Below, piece by piece: positions 62,528 to 64,000 of a DNA stretch of 64,000 nt. The position numbers were made by a program, and so were the translations under genes. The first letter of the stretch is position 1, and every line of letters starts with the position of its first letter. The stretch is from MWEH01 sp964392385 (GTDB taxonomy: Bacteria > Bacillota > Clostridia > Christensenellales > DTU072), in NCBI GenBank assembly GCA_964392385.1, contig CAYMPR010000001.1, positions 1 to 64,000 on the forward strand, in the 5' to 3' direction. A model generated the notes under the pieces. That model was not told where the DNA came from. It did not search any database and worked only from the letters and a program-made list of their open reading frames with translations.

Positions 62528-62556
62528 TCGACATATTTATTTCCCCTATGTATAAT
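62528..62556 (+). promoter_or_regulatory. Promoter of the surface-protein gene at 62606
   Basis: TCGACA (62528-62533), 17-base spacer, TATAAT (62551-62556). Confidence 0.6.
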
Positions 62557-62605
62557 ATACTTGTAAATACACGCGTAGGCATTCTTATACTTAAGGGAGC
62601 TATTG

Positions 62606-64000
62606 ATGACAAGTTCAAAAGTTAAAACATCTATTATTCCCAAAATTACTTATTTTGTCATTTTTCCTCTAGTGGCTATTTTGGCTATGGTCCTTTGTTT
62701 TTCAATTGTTACATCTCTAAACAATAACTCAATTATCACTGCTGAGGCAATAGACATTTCTGACGGTACTGTTCTAGCAGGTTATCTTAGAAGCTCTTCT
62801 TCAGCGGCTCTAGTTTTGACTAGCAATGTTACTGTTCCGGCTGGATATGCTGCAATCAACTCCAACTTTAGTGGAAGTTTAGATGGCAATGGTTATACCA
62901 TTTCTATAACCGGTTCATCAAATCCCGCTTGGGCAAATCAAAACCTAATAACAGGGGTTCTTTCCGCAAATTTAAGCGGTACGATTAAAAATGTAATAAT
63001 TAACTACGATGCTAATCATGACTTTAGGTTGGATAATTCTTTGCAAATTACTCCTAATAATTTAACCGCCGCTACTGACAATTCATTTACCATAACTGCT
63101 GGCATTATCTGCGGAAACTTAACTGAAACCGGTAGAATTGAAAATGTCATTCTAAATACTACCGAGACCTCTGCTCTTGCGGTAGTTGGCAACGATGCAA
63201 ATGGTTCGCGAGAGGCAGTTAATAACTGGCTTGGTCAATTTCAATATTATAGATATAGATATTTAGGCGGAGCTGGTGGTGTAGCTGGAGGTTTTGCGGG
63301 CAGAATAACTAGCGGGACAATAAGTGGATGCACTCTTAATAACCAGGGTTTGATATTTGCTAAAGGTCACAACCTAAATGTTGGGGAAACAATTTGGTGG
63401 GGGGAAAATGAGCAGACAGCAGGCCTTTTCACTATTACTTCTTCGATGCATCCATCGAGAGCAGCAGCTGGAGCATTGGCAGGAGAAATCCACGCATCCG
63501 CCACTAAAGCCGCGACTCTAGTTGAAAACTTACATTTATTGGGAGACGGAAAAGTTTTTGCGATGTTAAGACCTTATAGTAATGCTAATTTTAGTCCAGT
63601 ATATTCAAGTAATATAATAGGTCAACTCGCTGCTTCATCTCCTGCTCCAGTTGTTACAATTGATGGTGTTTTGTATAAGTCCGCAAACACATCTGCGACC
63701 TCAAGAGATACCGGAAGCTATTATGCAGGTACATGGCTTGGTAACAAGAGTGCAGGGACACTAACCATTAAAAACGTTTATCGAAGAAATGAGACGGCCG
63801 ATCAATCTCAATACTCTGGTAGAGGAGTAAATACCACCTATGATTTTTCTGGCAGTGGGAGTGCGCCTCAAAAAACGGCGATAGGATTTAGTTCATTGGC
63901 AACTACTGGGATAACTAACGATATTTTTGTTAGAGGCTGGGGTGGTACCCCTGCAGATACTTTAGTTAATATTGCAAATGAGATAAAAAACTCCACAATT
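62606..64000 (+). CDS. Exported surface protein, beta-helix-like N-terminus, 3'-truncated by window end
   Basis: Open for 465 codons to the window end. AAGGGAGC lies 6 bases before the ATG. Signal peptide of about 45 residues (hydrophobic FVIFPLVAILAMVLCFSIV, then TAEA). The ectodomain is rich in G, N, S and T, with 'FSGSLDGNGYTI', 'LSGTIKNVIINY', 'AGGFAGRITSGTISGCTLNN' and 'AAGALAGEI', the GLUG-like and beta-helical pattern found in large adhesins. It begins after scpB in a new transcription unit. The C-terminal anchor cannot be seen. Confidence 0.8.
   Translation, partial: MTSSKVKTSIIPKITYFVIFPLVAILAMVLCFSIVTSLNNNSIITAEAIDISDGTVLAGYLRSSSSAALVLTSNVTVPAGYAAINSNFSGSLDGNGYTISITGSSNPAWANQNLITGVLSANLSGTIKNVIINYDANHDFRLDNSLQITPNNLTAATDNSFTITAGIICGNLTETGRIENVILNTTETSALAVVGNDANGSREAVNNWLGQFQYYRYRYLGGAGGVAGGFAGRITSGTISGCTLNNQGLIFAKGHNLNVGETIWWGENEQTAGLFTITSSMHPSRAAAGALAGEIHASATKAATLVENLHLLGDGKVFAMLRPYSNANFSPVYSSNIIGQLAASSPAPVVTIDGVLYKSANTSATSRDTGSYYAGTWLGNKSAGTLTIKNVYRRNETADQSQYSGRGVNTTYDFSGSGSAPQKTAIGFSSLATTGITNDIFVRGWGGTPADTLVNIANEIKNSTI

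Overview
This window is an AT-rich chromosomal segment, almost entirely on the + strand, from an anaerobic Firmicutes-type bacterium; an uncultured Clostridia lineage is my inference. The evidence is the housekeeping gene order (frr-uppS-cdsA-dxr-rseP-ispG-polC position-rimP-nusA-ylxR-ylxQ-infB-rbfA-nrnA-truB-ribF), PolC-type sequence, RqcH, ScpAB, MraZ, DUF1292, rubrerythrin, and strong Shine-Dalgarno sites at most genes. It is one piece with a 100-N assembly gap at 58403-58502. Open reading frames run off both ends.

Layout. 1-7869: three secreted or membrane-anchored surface proteins (a 5'-truncated MBG-repeat protein, an unknown type I membrane protein, and a tandem-domain phosphoesterase). 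7870-8639: a bidirectional terminator and three minus-strand tRNA genes (Leu-UAA, Cys-GCA, Gly-CCC). 8640-13622: a MalT/BTAD-like regulator, an rRNA methyltransferase, a pseudouridine synthase and endonuclease III. 13657-18675: obg, a nadD-yqeK fusion, rsfS, an ECF substrate-binding protein, tsaE and a tsaB-rimI fusion. 18848-20476 (-): rqcH. 20578-25215: tig-clpP-clpX-engB and a phosphoesterase. 25494-31082: a much reduced division cluster (mraZ, rsmH, an ftsL-position protein, ftsQ, ftsA, ftsZ, nrdR) without any murein genes. 31129-31478: RNase P RNA. 31568-36305: rarA, rubrerythrin, ruvX, DUF1292, a cyclophilin lipoprotein and a second MBG surface protein. 36590-44507: rpsB-tsf-pyrH, then frr-uppS-cdsA-dxr-rseP-ispG. 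44491-51946: a PolC-derived protein without polymerase or PHP domain, a giant InlB/LRR lipoprotein, yggS, lspA and an rluD-type gene. 52135-62428: rimP-nusA-rnpM-ylxQ-infB-rbfA-nrnA-truB(gap)-ribF, an endonuclease IV-like protein, an M50 protease and scpAB. 62606-64000: the start of another exported surface protein.

How the genes work together. Most encode translation, ribosome assembly and RNA maturation, protein quality control (Tig, ClpXP, RqcH), division (FtsQ/A/Z), isoprenoid and phospholipid synthesis feeding the envelope (Dxr, IspG, UppS, CdsA), and chromosome segregation (ScpAB). Secreted proteins interrupt these conserved blocks.

The most unusual points are: (1) the polC position holds an N-domain/OB/DEDDh-exonuclease protein with no polymerase; (2) the ftsL-position gene appears to continue past a T9 tract in the -1 frame up to ftsQ; (3) two MBG proteins share a cytosolic charged tail ending in an R-W motif; (4) one exported protein carries two different metallophosphatase domains. 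Regulatory calls (promoters, MraZ boxes, a LexA-like dyad, leaderless starts) were read by eye and are predictions.
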